NCBI GenBank assembly: GCA_903913215.1
Contig: CAIWKE010000037.1
Coordinates: forward strand, 18,338-82,337
Direction of reading: 5' to 3'
Length of the DNA stretch: 64,000 nucleotides
From: an uncultured Holophagaceae bacterium
GTDB taxonomy: Bacteria; Acidobacteriota; Holophagae; Holophagales; Holophagaceae
Shown here: in pieces, positions 16,558 to 24,254 of the stretch
How positions within the stretch are numbered: the first letter of the stretch is position 1
Layout of the letters: each line of letters opens with the position of its first letter
Notes under the pieces: generated by a model
What the model saw: the letters and a program-made list of their open reading frames with translations, nothing else
Told to the model about the DNA's origin: nothing
Database searches by the model: none
Translations under genes and position numbers: made by a program

Positions 16558-18561
16558 ATGCGCACCGCCCTTCTGTTCCTGGCCTCTGTGGCCCTTCTGG
16601 CCTCGCGTCCGCTCTCCGTGGACGATCTCTTCAAGGTCAAGCGGGTCGGGGATCCGCAGCTCTCTGCCAGCGGCACCCTGGCCTACCAGGTGGGTAGTGT
16701 GGACTTCGCTGCCAACAAGACCGTGAATCACCTCTGGGTGGGCGCCTCCGCCGCAGCGGCCCATGAGCTGGACCTGGGGGTCGGCAGCCAGACCCGCCCC
16801 CGCTTCAGCCCCGACGCCAAGCACCTGGCTTACCAGGCTGGCGGTCAGGTGTGGATCCTGGACCTGGGCACCAAGGAGAAGCGCCAGCTCACAAAGCTGA
16901 GCGGTGGCGCTTCCGGCCAGACTTGGAGCCCCGACGGCAAGTGGATCGCCTTCCTCAGCACCACGGTGCCCAGTGGCGTCGAAGCCGAGAATGTGGCCTA
17001 CCTGAAGGCCAAGGAGACGTCCAAGGTCAGCGGCCGGGTCTACACCACGCTGACCTACCGCCACTGGAACGAGTGGAAGGATGCCCAGCAGCTGAGCCAC
17101 CTCTTTGTCGTGCCCGTGGATGGCAGCGCCGCTCCCAGGGATCTCACGGCAGGCTTCACCACGGACGTGCCCAACTACGCGGATGTCTCCGCCGGGGACG
17201 GCTACGCCTGGGCGCCAGACAGCCAGGCCCTGGCCTTCGAGTCCGCCCCGGACCAGGCCAAGGCCACCAGCACCAACGGCGAGATCTACGAGGTCCGCCT
17301 CGCGGGCGGCCCCGCCAAGAAGGTCTCGGACAACCCCGCCATGGACAACTCGCCCCGCTACTCGCCGGACGGGAAGTACCTGGCCTGGCGGGCCCAGCGC
17401 CGTCCTGGCTTCGAGGCGGACAAGTGGGAGCTGTGGGTCCAGGACCGCGCCACGGGCAAGATCGTGCGCACCACCCAGGCCTTTGACCTCAGCTTCGGCG
17501 ACTACCAGTGGCAGGGTTCCGACCTCGTGGGCGTCTGCGAGCAGCATGGCCACGCGGACCTCTTCCGCTGGGACGGCAAGGCCATGCGCCGCCTCAGCAG
17601 GGGCCTCCACATCGAAGGCTTCACCCTGGCCAAGGACCAGGCCCTGGTTGTCACCACCACCCTCACCACGCCCCCGGACCTCGCCACCCTGGACCTCAAG
17701 AGCGGCCAGAGCACCCGCGCCACCCACCACAACGAAGTCCTGGCTCAGGAGCTGGGCCTCAACAAGGGCGAGGACCTCTGGCTGGACACCGTGCCCGTAA
17801 ACGGCCAGCCCACCAAGACCCACGCCTTCATCGTGAAGCCCGTGGGCTATGACCCAAGCAAGACCTACCCCGTGGCCTTCGTCATCCACGGCGGCCCCCA
17901 GGGCGCCTGGGCCGATGCCTGGCATCCCCGCTGGAATGCGCAGGCATGGGCCAGCCGCGGCTTCATCACCGTGCTGCCCAATCCCCGGGGCTCCACGGGT
18001 TTTGGCCAAGCCTATACGGACGCCATCAGCGGCGACTGGAACGGTGCGGTCATGACGGACCTCATGGGCACCCTGGACGCAGTCCTGAAGCAGTTTCCCA
18101 ATGCCGACCCCAAGCGCGTGGTGGCCTGCGGTGGCAGCTATGGCGGCTATGCCGTGAACTGGATCGCCGGGCACTATCCTGAGCGCTTTGCCGCCTTCGT
18201 GACCCACGCCAGCATCTTCAACACTGAGTCCATGCAGTTGGGCACCGAAGAGCTCTGGTTCCCCCACTGGGAGTTCAAGGGCTGGCCCTGGGACAATGCC
18301 GAAACGAAAGCCCGCTGGCAGGCCCAGAGCCCCAGCAGCGCCATCGGCCGCATGACCAAGCCCATGCTCGTGAGCCACGGCGAGCTGGACTACCGCGTTC
18401 CCGTCACCGAGGCCTTCCAGCTCTACAACACCCTCCAGGTGCGCGGCGTCCCCAGCCAGCTCATGTACTTCCCCGATGAGACCCACTTCGTCGCCAAACC
18501 CCAGAACAGCAAGCTCTGGTACGAGACCGTCCTCGGCTGGTGCGAGCGCTGGACGAAGTAA
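16558..18561 (+). CDS. S9 family (prolyl oligopeptidase-type) exported peptidase
   Basis: A 667-residue serine peptidase with a signal peptide (MRTALLFLASVALLASRP). Residues ~20-380 contain repeated WD40/TolB-like blades such as FSPDAKHLAYQ, WSPDGKWIAFLS and YSPDGKYLAWRA, forming the propeller that restricts access. The alpha/beta-hydrolase domain carries Ser527 in GGSYGGY, Asp611 in HGELDYRVP and His643 in DETHF. It cleaves oligopeptides, probably in the periplasm, in the manner of dipeptidyl or acylaminoacyl peptidases. Its stop codon touches a palindromic repeat element. Confidence 0.92.
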   Translation: MRTALLFLASVALLASRPLSVDDLFKVKRVGDPQLSASGTLAYQVGSVDFAANKTVNHLWVGASAAAAHELDLGVGSQTRPRFSPDAKHLAYQAGGQVWILDLGTKEKRQLTKLSGGASGQTWSPDGKWIAFLSTTVPSGVEAENVAYLKAKETSKVSGRVYTTLTYRHWNEWKDAQQLSHLFVVPVDGSAAPRDLTAGFTTDVPNYADVSAGDGYAWAPDSQALAFESAPDQAKATSTNGEIYEVRLAGGPAKKVSDNPAMDNSPRYSPDGKYLAWRAQRRPGFEADKWELWVQDRATGKIVRTTQAFDLSFGDYQWQGSDLVGVCEQHGHADLFRWDGKAMRRLSRGLHIEGFTLAKDQALVVTTTLTTPPDLATLDLKSGQSTRATHHNEVLAQELGLNKGEDLWLDTVPVNGQPTKTHAFIVKPVGYDPSKTYPVAFVIHGGPQGAWADAWHPRWNAQAWASRGFITVLPNPRGSTGFGQAYTDAISGDWNGAVMTDLMGTLDAVLKQFPNADPKRVVACGGSYGGYAVNWIAGHYPERFAAFVTHASIFNTESMQLGTEELWFPHWEFKGWPWDNAETKARWQAQSPSSAIGRMTKPMLVSHGELDYRVPVTEAFQLYNTLQVRGVPSQLMYFPDETHFVAKPQNSKLWYETVLGWCERWTK

Positions 18562-18668
18562 CTGATCAACAGATCCACCACGAAGGCACGAAGGCGCAAA
18601 GGAACACGAAGAAGTACACCATTCTTCCTGTCTTTCTTCGCGCCTTCGTGTCTTCGTGTTGATCAGTT
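18560..18668. repeat. Hyper-palindromic intergenic element with CACGAAGG repeat arms
   Basis: Outer arms AACTGATCAAC (18560-18570) and GTTGATCAGTT (18658-18668) are perfect 11-nt inverted repeats. Inside them, 18579-18597 and 18640-18658 pair over 19 nt with one mismatch and consist of tandem CACGAAGG units. The left arm carries an extra 8 nt between outer and inner parts. A small inner hairpin GAAGAA/TTCTTC occupies the loop. The element fills the gap between two convergent genes and overlaps both stop codons, so it may act as a bidirectional terminator. Confidence 0.8.
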
Positions 18669-19138
18669 CAATCTTTAGGAATCACACCACCACACGCCCC
18701 TGGATCGGACAGGGCACGCCAGGGTTCGAGGACGAAGGGGCGGCTGAAGGCGCGGGGGTGGGGCAGTTCGAGGCTCAGTTCGGGGCCCAGGGCCCGCAGG
18801 TCTTCGGGGCTGGGCCAGGTCCAGGAGCCCGGGGGGCCGTCCGTGGTGATGAGGTCCAGGTCCAGGGTGCGCGGGGCGTTTCGACCCGCGCTGCGGTCCC
18901 GCCCAGCCATCAGTTCCAGCCGCAGCAGGGCCTCCAGCAGGCGCCGGGGATCCGCCTCCTCGGCGACCAGCAGGGCCACGGTGTTGAGGTAGGCGGGCCC
19001 AAGGCCCGACTCATCCGGCGTCTCCATGACCAGTGGCGATGGCACGACGGTTCCCAGCGTGCCCAGGGCCGCCAGCCCAGCCCTCAGGTGAGCCCGCCGG
19101 TCCCCCAGGTTCGAGCCCAGCGCGACAACGGCCTTCAT
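18668..19138 (-). CDS. folK: 2-amino-4-hydroxy-6-hydroxymethyldihydropteridine diphosphokinase
   Basis: Transfers pyrophosphate from ATP to the pterin in folate synthesis. The 156-residue length and the motifs ALGSNLGDRRAHL (N-terminus), GPAYLNTVALL and APRTLDLDLI (metal- and ATP-binding) are those of HPPK. It is the last gene of a minus-strand run that includes queC and queF; queuosine and folate synthesis both begin from GTP, which may explain the grouping. Its stop codon includes the last base of the palindromic element downstream. Confidence 0.92.
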   Translation of the reverse strand: MKAVVALGSNLGDRRAHLRAGLAALGTLGTVVPSPLVMETPDESGLGPAYLNTVALLVAEEADPRRLLEALLRLELMAGRDRSAGRNAPRTLDLDLITTDGPPGSWTWPSPEDLRALGPELSLELPHPRAFSRPFVLEPWRALSDPGACGGVIPKD

Positions 19139-19140
19139 GG

Positions 19141-19206
19141 GAACCGCGAAACCACGCGAAAAGTCGCGAAACAGGAAGTGGATCTAGCGACCTTCCGCGG
19201 TTTCAC
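19141..19206. repeat. Degenerate palindromic element with CGCGAAA repeat arm
   Basis: The left side reads GAACCGCGAAACC followed by two further CGCGAAA units spaced 9-10 nt apart. The right side contains CCTTCCGCGGTTT, whose complement AAACCGCGGAAGG matches the left end imperfectly. The layout resembles the clearer elements nearby but the arms have decayed. It sits between queF (whose stop it overlaps) and the start of folK. Confidence 0.45.
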
Positions 19207-19616
19207 TGCTTCTTCCCGTGCTCTGCAACCACCAGGGCCCGGATGCCGCCGCGGATGAGGAAATCGCCTTCGACGCACATCCACTTGGGCTGGGTGGCCT
19301 TCACCAAGTCATCCAGGATCTGGTTGGTGACCGCCTCATGGAAAGCGCCCTGGTCCCGGAAGCTCCAGAGGTAGAGCTTCAGTGACTTTGACTCCACACA
19401 CAGCTGGTCCGGCTGGTAGATGATGCGCAGCTTGGCAAAGTCCGGCTGGCCCGTGAGCGGGCAGAGGCAGGTGAACTCCTCCGTCTCAAAAGTGATGGTA
19501 AAGGCCCGCCCGGGGCGTGGGCTCGTGAACGTATCCAGCTCACCCGTGGGTCGCGTCACCACGAACTTCGGCAGCGGATTGGGGAGAGAGGCTTTGGGGG
19601 ATTTTTTCGTGGCCAT
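19203..19616 (-). CDS. queF: NADPH-dependent 7-cyano-7-deazaguanine reductase
   Basis: Reduces preQ0 to preQ1 in queuosine biosynthesis. The 137-residue size is that of the short single-domain (YkvM/QueF-I) class. The motif FTCLCPLTGQPDFA contains Cys52, the expected thioimide nucleophile, and Asp59 at the spacing seen in B. subtilis QueF. The motif ESKSLKLYLWSFRDQG is the QueF signature that binds NADPH. It is transcribed with queC, from which it is separated by an inserted repeat cassette. Confidence 0.95.
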   Translation of the reverse strand: MATKKSPKASLPNPLPKFVVTRPTGELDTFTSPRPGRAFTITFETEEFTCLCPLTGQPDFAKLRIIYQPDQLCVESKSLKLYLWSFRDQGAFHEAVTNQILDDLVKATQPKWMCVEGDFLIRGGIRALVVAEHGKKQ

Positions 19617-19633
19617 GGATCACCAAAAACAAA

Positions 19634-19663
19634 TTAACCGCAGAGAACGCAGAGGGCGCAGAG
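19634..19663. repeat. Terminal inverted repeat, queF side
   Basis: This arm begins TTAACCGCAGAGAACGCAG and continues with GGGCGCAGAG units. It differs from the opposite arm only at base 13 (A instead of G). Confidence 0.85.
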
Positions 19664-19670
19664 AGGGAAT

Positions 19671-20075
19671 TCAGATTCCTTCGGGCAGACCATTCACCAC
19701 GCGTGTGAGACCGTCGACCAGACGGACATGGTTGAAGTTGACACCAAGACCCAAGGGTAGCTTCATGAGTTTCAGGTAGGTAAGCAATTGGGCTTTGACC
19801 AGACTGGGCACACCCTTGGCGGCTTTGAGTTCAACAATCAGTCGTTCATCCACCAGTAAGTCAATCCTGTAACCGGCATCTAGCACCTCCCCTTTATTGA
19901 ACACAGGGACCGGCACCTGGCACCGACAAGGGATGCCAGCAAGGGCCAGTTCCCGGGCCAAACACAATTCGTAGGCAGACTCGAGCAACCCCGGCCCCAG
20001 TTCCCGATGGACCTCGATGCACGCAGCAATCACACGTTGGGACAGCTGGTTGAGTTCTGCTTGATCCAAATTCAC
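19671..20075 (-). CDS. GxxExxY protein with PD-(D/E)XK nuclease-like residues
   Basis: A 134-residue protein of the GxxExxY family (the PDDEXK_3 group in domain databases). The naming motif is Gly29-x-x-Glu32-x-x-Tyr35 in GPGLLESAY. Nuclease-type residues follow: Asp72 in YRIDLLVD, Glu82 and Lys84 in VELKA, then Gln96-x-x-x-Tyr100 in QLLTY, resembling the RecB-nuclease QxxxY motif. This order is that of a compact PD-(D/E)XK fold, so a DNA- or RNA-cutting role is plausible but not shown for the family as far as I know. The start is a GTG at 20075 lying in the end of the terminal repeat, and the repeat also supplies GAGGG as ribosome-binding site. The gene occupies nearly the whole cassette. 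Confidence 0.8.
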   Translation of the reverse strand: MNLDQAELNQLSQRVIAACIEVHRELGPGLLESAYELCLARELALAGIPCRCQVPVPVFNKGEVLDAGYRIDLLVDERLIVELKAAKGVPSLVKAQLLTYLKLMKLPLGLGVNFNHVRLVDGLTRVVNGLPEGI

Positions 20076-20104
20076 TCTGCGCCCTCTGCGTCCTCTGCGG
20101 TTAA
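20075..20104. repeat. Terminal inverted repeat, queC side
   Basis: Complement begins TTAACCGCAGAGGACGCAG. It holds three functional signals read on the minus strand: the queC stop (TAA within TTAA), the GAGGG ribosome-binding site and the first base of the GTG start of the GxxExxY gene. Confidence 0.85.
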
Positions 20105-20799
20105 ATTTTCAGCTTTTCAGGAATGAACGCATACGGAATGGGATCCGCGAAGCCTGCCTCCTGGAAGCCGCGCAGGCGCAAGTGGCAGCTGTCGCAGTGA
20201 CCGCAGGCCTCGGTCTCGCCCCGGTAGCAGGACCAGCTGAGGTGCAGGGGGGCACCCAGGTCGCGGCCGCGCCGGACGATGTCGGCCTTGCGGAGGTGGA
20301 TGAGGGGGGCGTGGAAGCTCAGCTGGGTCTCGGGCTTGGTGCCCAGGTTCGCAGTCTGCTCGAAGCTCTTGAGGAAGGCCTCACGGCAGTCGGGGTAGCC
20401 GCTGCTGTCCTCTTCCACAAAGCCCACGAAGATGGCGCGGGCCCTCAGCACCTCGGCCCAGCTCACGCAGGTGGCCAGCAGGTGCGCGTTGCGGAAGGGC
20501 ACGTAGCTCACGGGCACGCCGGGGCGCTCCAGCTCGCCTTCGGGCAGGGCGATGCTGGGATCCGTGAGGGCCGAGCCACCGATGGCCTTCAGGGTGTCGA
20601 AGCCGATGATGAGGCGCCGCGCCGCAGGCACCTCGTAGTAGTCCGCGATGTCATGGAAGGCCTGGCGCTCCCGGGCCTGGGTGAGCTGGCCGTAATCCGC
20701 GTGAAGCAGGGCCAGTTCGAAGCCTTCGGCCTTGGCGATGGCGGCCGTGACGCAGGAATCCATGCCGCCCGAAAGAGAGACCACCGCCAACTCAGCCAT
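20101..20799 (-). CDS. queC: 7-cyano-7-deazaguanine synthase
   Basis: Converts 7-carboxy-7-deazaguanine to preQ0 with ATP and ammonia, the step before QueF. The 232-residue protein has the PP-loop VSLSGGMDS at the N-terminus and a zinc site near the C-terminus (CYRGETEACGHCDSC). The start at 20799 is preceded by GGAGGG, with ATGGCTGA overlapping the end of the upstream gene, so translation is coupled; an in-frame start 33 nt further upstream lies inside that gene. The TAA stop lies within the TTAA of the adjacent cassette. queD and queE are not in the window. Confidence 0.94.
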   Translation of the reverse strand: MAELAVVSLSGGMDSCVTAAIAKAEGFELALLHADYGQLTQARERQAFHDIADYYEVPAARRLIIGFDTLKAIGGSALTDPSIALPEGELERPGVPVSYVPFRNAHLLATCVSWAEVLRARAIFVGFVEEDSSGYPDCREAFLKSFEQTANLGTKPETQLSFHAPLIHLRKADIVRRGRDLGAPLHLSWSCYRGETEACGHCDSCHLRLRGFQEAGFADPIPYAFIPEKLKI

Positions 20800-21496
20800 G
20801 ACTGATGCCCTCCGCCCAGCCTTCCAGCTCATTCATCACCTGCTGAAGGCGCAGGCCTTCAGCAGCATCCTCCGCCTTCGGTGGAATCCGGTACGGCTGA
20901 CCGTATTTGATGGTGCAGGTCGAAAAGGGCAGGGGCATCACCATGCGGTCCCAGGTCCTCAGCTCAAAGTGCCGGTCGAAGGCCAAGCTCACGGGCACCA
21001 CCCAGGCGCCGGTCTTGCGTGCCAGGGCTGTGACGCCGGGTTTCAGGCTCATGTTGGGCCCCCGGGGGCCATCGGGTGTGATTCCGAAGTCCCAGCCCTG
21101 CTTCACCGCCTGGATCATACGGACCAGGGCCTTGGCGCCATCGTCGCTGGCGGTGCCGCGCACGGCGTGGATGCCGAACCAGCGCCAGGTGGCGGCGCTG
21201 CGTTCGCCGTCCCGGCTGTCACTGGAGAGGATGGCCACGCCCTTCACCCGGCGGTGGAAGGGGTAGGCCAGGGGCATCATGACAAGGCGGCGGTGCCAGA
21301 AGCAGAGGATGAAGCGCTCGTCCCTGGCCACCAGGTCCTCCACGGCCTCGAAGCCCTCGCGCTTCACCCGCAGGGTGTAGGACCAGAGTTTTGACAGGCC
21401 TGCCACGAGAAAGGGCACCACGCGGAAGTTCAGCCACACGGACAGGGGCGAGCCCAGGGGACGGCCCCGCTCGGCGATTGCGACCCGGGGCCCCAT
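20792..21496 (-). CDS. DUF374 family lysophospholipid-acyltransferase-like protein
   Basis: A 234-residue protein related to the acyltransferases of lipid A and phospholipid synthesis. It shows FILCFWHRRLVMMPL (catalytic His region, variant HxxxxM), SSDSRDGE, and the DUF374 signature ITPDGPRGPNMSLKPG. An N-terminal hydrophobic segment (WLNFRVVPFLVAGLSKLWS) suggests membrane association at the cytoplasmic face. The acyl acceptor is unknown. It overlaps hslO by 1 nt and queC by 8 nt, indicating a tightly coupled operon. Confidence 0.8.
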   Translation of the reverse strand: MGPRVAIAERGRPLGSPLSVWLNFRVVPFLVAGLSKLWSYTLRVKREGFEAVEDLVARDERFILCFWHRRLVMMPLAYPFHRRVKGVAILSSDSRDGERSAATWRWFGIHAVRGTASDDGAKALVRMIQAVKQGWDFGITPDGPRGPNMSLKPGVTALARKTGAWVVPVSLAFDRHFELRTWDRMVMPLPFSTCTIKYGQPYRIPPKAEDAAEGLRLQQVMNELEGWAEGISHG

Positions 21497-22329
21497 CAGG
21501 CCGGCCCTGCCAGGTCGTCCTGGGTGATGGGGTAGAGGGTGCCGCAGTAGTCGCAGCGGACCTCCAGCGGGCCGGGCTGCACGAAGAGGTCTGCCTTCTG
21601 CTCCGGCGAGAAGCGGCGCAGGGTCTCCAGCAGGGAGTCCCGGGTGCAGCGGCAGCGGTAGCTGAGCTCCGTGGCGGCCAGCTCATCGGCGCCCTGGCCC
21701 TGGGAGACCCAGTTGGCCAGGAACTCGGGTGTGCGCTCCCAGAGGGGCACCACCTCCAGACCTTCTATGGCCTGGACCAGCAAGGCCAGGCGCTCCGGTG
21801 GGCAGTCGGGCAGGGGCTCCACCAGCAGGCCCCCGGCTTCGCCGGTGGCGGAGTCGCACCAGAGGCTGAGGCTGGCCTGGATCTGTTCCGAGTTCAGGAG
21901 GTAGTGCTCGATCTGCACCTGGATGCCGCCCTCAACCAGCGGCAGGTGGCCGATGTAGGGCTCGCCCGTGGCGTTGGAGCGCATCACCTGCAGGAGACCC
22001 GGCGCGAGAACCCAGTCGCCGGTGGCGACCTCGCTGGCGTCCAGCACGCCCCGGATGGTGCCATCAGGCCAGCTGTCTGCCACCACGGCCTTGGCCCGTC
22101 CTGCGCCCTTGACCAGCAGCTGCAGCCGCTCGGCGAAGAGGGTGCGGCTCTGCAGCAGGGCTGTGGCGCAAAGCAGCTCTGTGAGGCAGCCGCAGGCCTC
22201 GGGCTCCAGGTGCGGGTGCCCCCGCCGCACGCCGTCCCAGAGGGGGCTGGCGTCCAGGGAGGAGAGGCGGATGAAGCGGTCCTTCGTGAGGGACTTCATC
22301 ACCCGGGCCATGGGTTCGGCTGGGGTCAT
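21496..22329 (-). CDS. hslO: Redox-regulated chaperone Hsp33
   Basis: A 277-residue holdase that binds unfolding proteins when its zinc centre is oxidised. The C-terminal redox switch is present as CRC near residue 223 and CDYC near residue 259, the four-Cys zinc set of the family. The N-terminal FIRLSSLDASPLW and the central GGIQVQIEHYLLNSEQI are also typical (EYF-type region, here with changes). Its ATG follows directly on the TGA of the M2 peptidase gene. Confidence 0.9.
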   Translation of the reverse strand: MTPAEPMARVMKSLTKDRFIRLSSLDASPLWDGVRRGHPHLEPEACGCLTELLCATALLQSRTLFAERLQLLVKGAGRAKAVVADSWPDGTIRGVLDASEVATGDWVLAPGLLQVMRSNATGEPYIGHLPLVEGGIQVQIEHYLLNSEQIQASLSLWCDSATGEAGGLLVEPLPDCPPERLALLVQAIEGLEVVPLWERTPEFLANWVSQGQGADELAATELSYRCRCTRDSLLETLRRFSPEQKADLFVQPGPLEVRCDYCGTLYPITQDDLAGPA

Positions 22330-24099
22330 TCAGTCCCATCCGATCTGGCGGCCCTGGTTCTGCTGCTCCAGCCAGGCCATCAGAGGCTTGAAGTAGTCCA
22401 TCATGGCGCGGGTGGAGAGGTCCTCGCCGGTGGCTTCCTTCAGCACTTTGCGCCAGTCCTCCGTGGCGCCCTTGGCCAGCACGCCCTTCAGGAAATCGCC
22501 CACCTCCTTGTGCCCCGAGTAGTTGGTGGCGTGGGGATCCTGGTGCAGGATCCTGCGGGCGATGTGATCGTGCATCTGGAACTTGAAGACCGTGGCCCAG
22601 CCATAGCTGTAGTAGTAGGCGGGATTGTCGTTGATGTGGGTCTTGGTGGCGGCATCGCAGTAGGCTTCGTTGCGCGGACTCGGCGGCTCCACACCCTGGA
22701 GGGCGCGGACCTGCTTCCACCAGCGGGCATTCAGCTCGGTGGTGGGCATGCCCTTGGCGTAGAAGTCGTGCTCCCACTCGGGCATGGTGCCGCAGGCCCA
22801 GAACATGAAGGGGATGGCCACCTCCAGGGCGTCGTTGAGGAGCACCTGCATCTCGTCGGCCTTGTACTCCGCAGGCAGCACGCCGGCAGATTTCAGGTAG
22901 GGGATCTGCCGGGTGGCCAGGGCGATGAGCTCGCCCACGCCCTCGTGGAAGCTGGGGTTCGCGCCGTCGCGGAGGAGGGGCGGCACGTTGGGGTTGGTGT
23001 AGCTCATGAAGTAGTACCCATGACCCAGCTCGTGGTGGGCGGTCTCGAACCACTCGGCGTTGGGCTCCACGCTCATGAGGCTGCGGATGTCCTTGTCCAG
23101 GTCCAGGTGGTTGCAGAAGGCATGGCTGTTCTTCTTGCGGGTCTCGCCGGGCTTGATGGGGTAGAGGTCCGACTGCGCCCAGAAGCTCGTTGGCAGGGGC
23201 TCGAAGCCCAGGCCCGTGTAGAAGGCCTCGGCGGTCTTCACGATGCGCTCCGCCTGCCAGCCCTTGAAGTAGGGATCCAGGTCCACGGCTTGCACAAAGC
23301 CAGTCCAGTTCTGGCTCCAGCGGTTGTTGATCCAGTGGGCGGGGATGGCTCTGGGCACGGGCTGGCCGTACCTCTTGGCCATCTCGTACTTCACCCAGGT
23401 GTGCAGCTGCAGGTAGAGGGGTCTCAGCTCCGCCAGGAACTTGCGGTTGTAGGCCATCATCTCGTCACTGCTCAGCTCAAACTTGGCCACCTGCAGGGCG
23501 AAGTAGTCGGGGTAGCCCAGCTCCTTGGCGCAGTCGTTGCGAAGGTCCCGCAGCTTGAGGAGGCCTTCCTTCAGGGCGGGGCCATTCTCCTTGGAGACCT
23601 CCCAGGCCATCTTGCGCTCGGCCAGGTTGCTGCTCTTGGCGAGGATCTCGTCCAGCTGGTTGGCCGAGATGGGCTTTCCCGCCAGCTTCCAGACAAAGCC
23701 ATTCATGGTGCTGGCCTGGGCGGTCTCCGCCACCACGCGGGCGTCCACCAGCTTGGGGTTGGTCATGGGGCCTTCGGCGGCGTTCAGCAACACCCGCTCC
23801 AGCTGCCGGTTCGTGACGTCCTTCAGCTCCTTGCGGTGAGCCAGCAGCTCCCGGGCCTCGGTGATGAGGGCCGGGTTGCCGTTGAAGGCCGCATAGGCCT
23901 TGCCGGCCCATTCGGCGGCCACATCGTTGGCGGGCGTCACATTGGAGGCAGCGTTCCAAATGGCCTGCTGGTTCACGTAGGTGAGGGACTGGTAGCCCGC
24001 GTTGACCACCTTGAGAAAGCGGTCTGCCCGGTCCTGCAGAGGAGCGCTCACCTGGGCCAGGAGGGGCACACCGAGAATGAGGGCTGGCAGCAGGCGCAT
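22330..24099 (-). CDS. M2 family (angiotensin-converting-enzyme-like) dipeptidyl carboxypeptidase
   Basis: A 589-residue zinc metallopeptidase with signal peptide MRLLPALILGVPLLAQ. The zinc motif HELGH lies at residues 356-360 and is followed downstream by FHEGVGELIALA, where the Glu is the third ligand in ACE-type enzymes. It removes dipeptides from C-termini, presumably in the periplasm. The start at 24099 gives a proper signal peptide, unlike the longer open frame to 24189. It leads the minus-strand run M2-hslO-DUF374-queC. Confidence 0.9.
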   Translation of the reverse strand: MRLLPALILGVPLLAQVSAPLQDRADRFLKVVNAGYQSLTYVNQQAIWNAASNVTPANDVAAEWAGKAYAAFNGNPALITEARELLAHRKELKDVTNRQLERVLLNAAEGPMTNPKLVDARVVAETAQASTMNGFVWKLAGKPISANQLDEILAKSSNLAERKMAWEVSKENGPALKEGLLKLRDLRNDCAKELGYPDYFALQVAKFELSSDEMMAYNRKFLAELRPLYLQLHTWVKYEMAKRYGQPVPRAIPAHWINNRWSQNWTGFVQAVDLDPYFKGWQAERIVKTAEAFYTGLGFEPLPTSFWAQSDLYPIKPGETRKKNSHAFCNHLDLDKDIRSLMSVEPNAEWFETAHHELGHGYYFMSYTNPNVPPLLRDGANPSFHEGVGELIALATRQIPYLKSAGVLPAEYKADEMQVLLNDALEVAIPFMFWACGTMPEWEHDFYAKGMPTTELNARWWKQVRALQGVEPPSPRNEAYCDAATKTHINDNPAYYYSYGWATVFKFQMHDHIARRILHQDPHATNYSGHKEVGDFLKGVLAKGATEDWRKVLKEATGEDLSTRAMMDYFKPLMAWLEQQNQGRQIGWD

Positions 24100-24173
24100 G
24101 GGAACTCCATAGAACCCTTCATTGTGACGCCTAAGCCCGCTCCCGTCAGCCAGCCTTCGCCAACCCTGAATGA

Positions 24174-24190
24174 CCACCACGAAGGGCACG
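24174..24190. repeat. Isolated half of a CACGAAGG-type repeat arm
   Basis: CCACCACGAAGGGCACG matches the left inner arm of the element at 18560-18668 (CCACCACGAAGGCACG) with one inserted G. No opposite arm was found within 80 nt apart from a CCTTCG at about 24154. It lies in the divergent region between the M2 peptidase and modE genes. Confidence 0.35.
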
Positions 24191-24254
24191 AGTGACTGCG
24201 CGAAGGGGCATTTCGCTCAGGATTGCCAGATAATCAGAACCCCAGGGAGTACCC

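Larger units (their letters stand above)
19634..20104 (-). mobile_element. TIR-bounded 471-bp cassette carrying one GxxExxY gene
   Basis: The cassette starts and ends with 30-nt inverted repeats that match at 29 of 30 positions and terminate in TTAA. Each repeat is an array of near-9-nt units of the type CGCAGAGGA. A single gene fills the interior almost completely: its start overlaps one repeat and its stop is 7 nt from the other. Outside the TTAA ends the flanks differ (AAACAAA on the left, ATTTTCAG on the right), so TTAA could be either the end of the repeat or a 4-bp target duplication. The cassette lies between queF and queC with its gene in the operon direction and has left both neighbours intact. 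Mobility is inferred from this architecture and from a gene-less copy of the same ends at 39080-39153. Confidence 0.65.

Noticed and set aside
19671..20075. GxxExxY gene as a toxin or antitoxin
   Set aside because: No partner gene lies within the cassette; the gene is bounded on both sides by repeat arms, which favours a repeat-associated cassette.
18560..20104. CRISPR array, because of repeated 8-9 nt units
   Set aside because: Units are too short, directly adjacent, arranged as inverted arms without spacers, and no cas gene is present.
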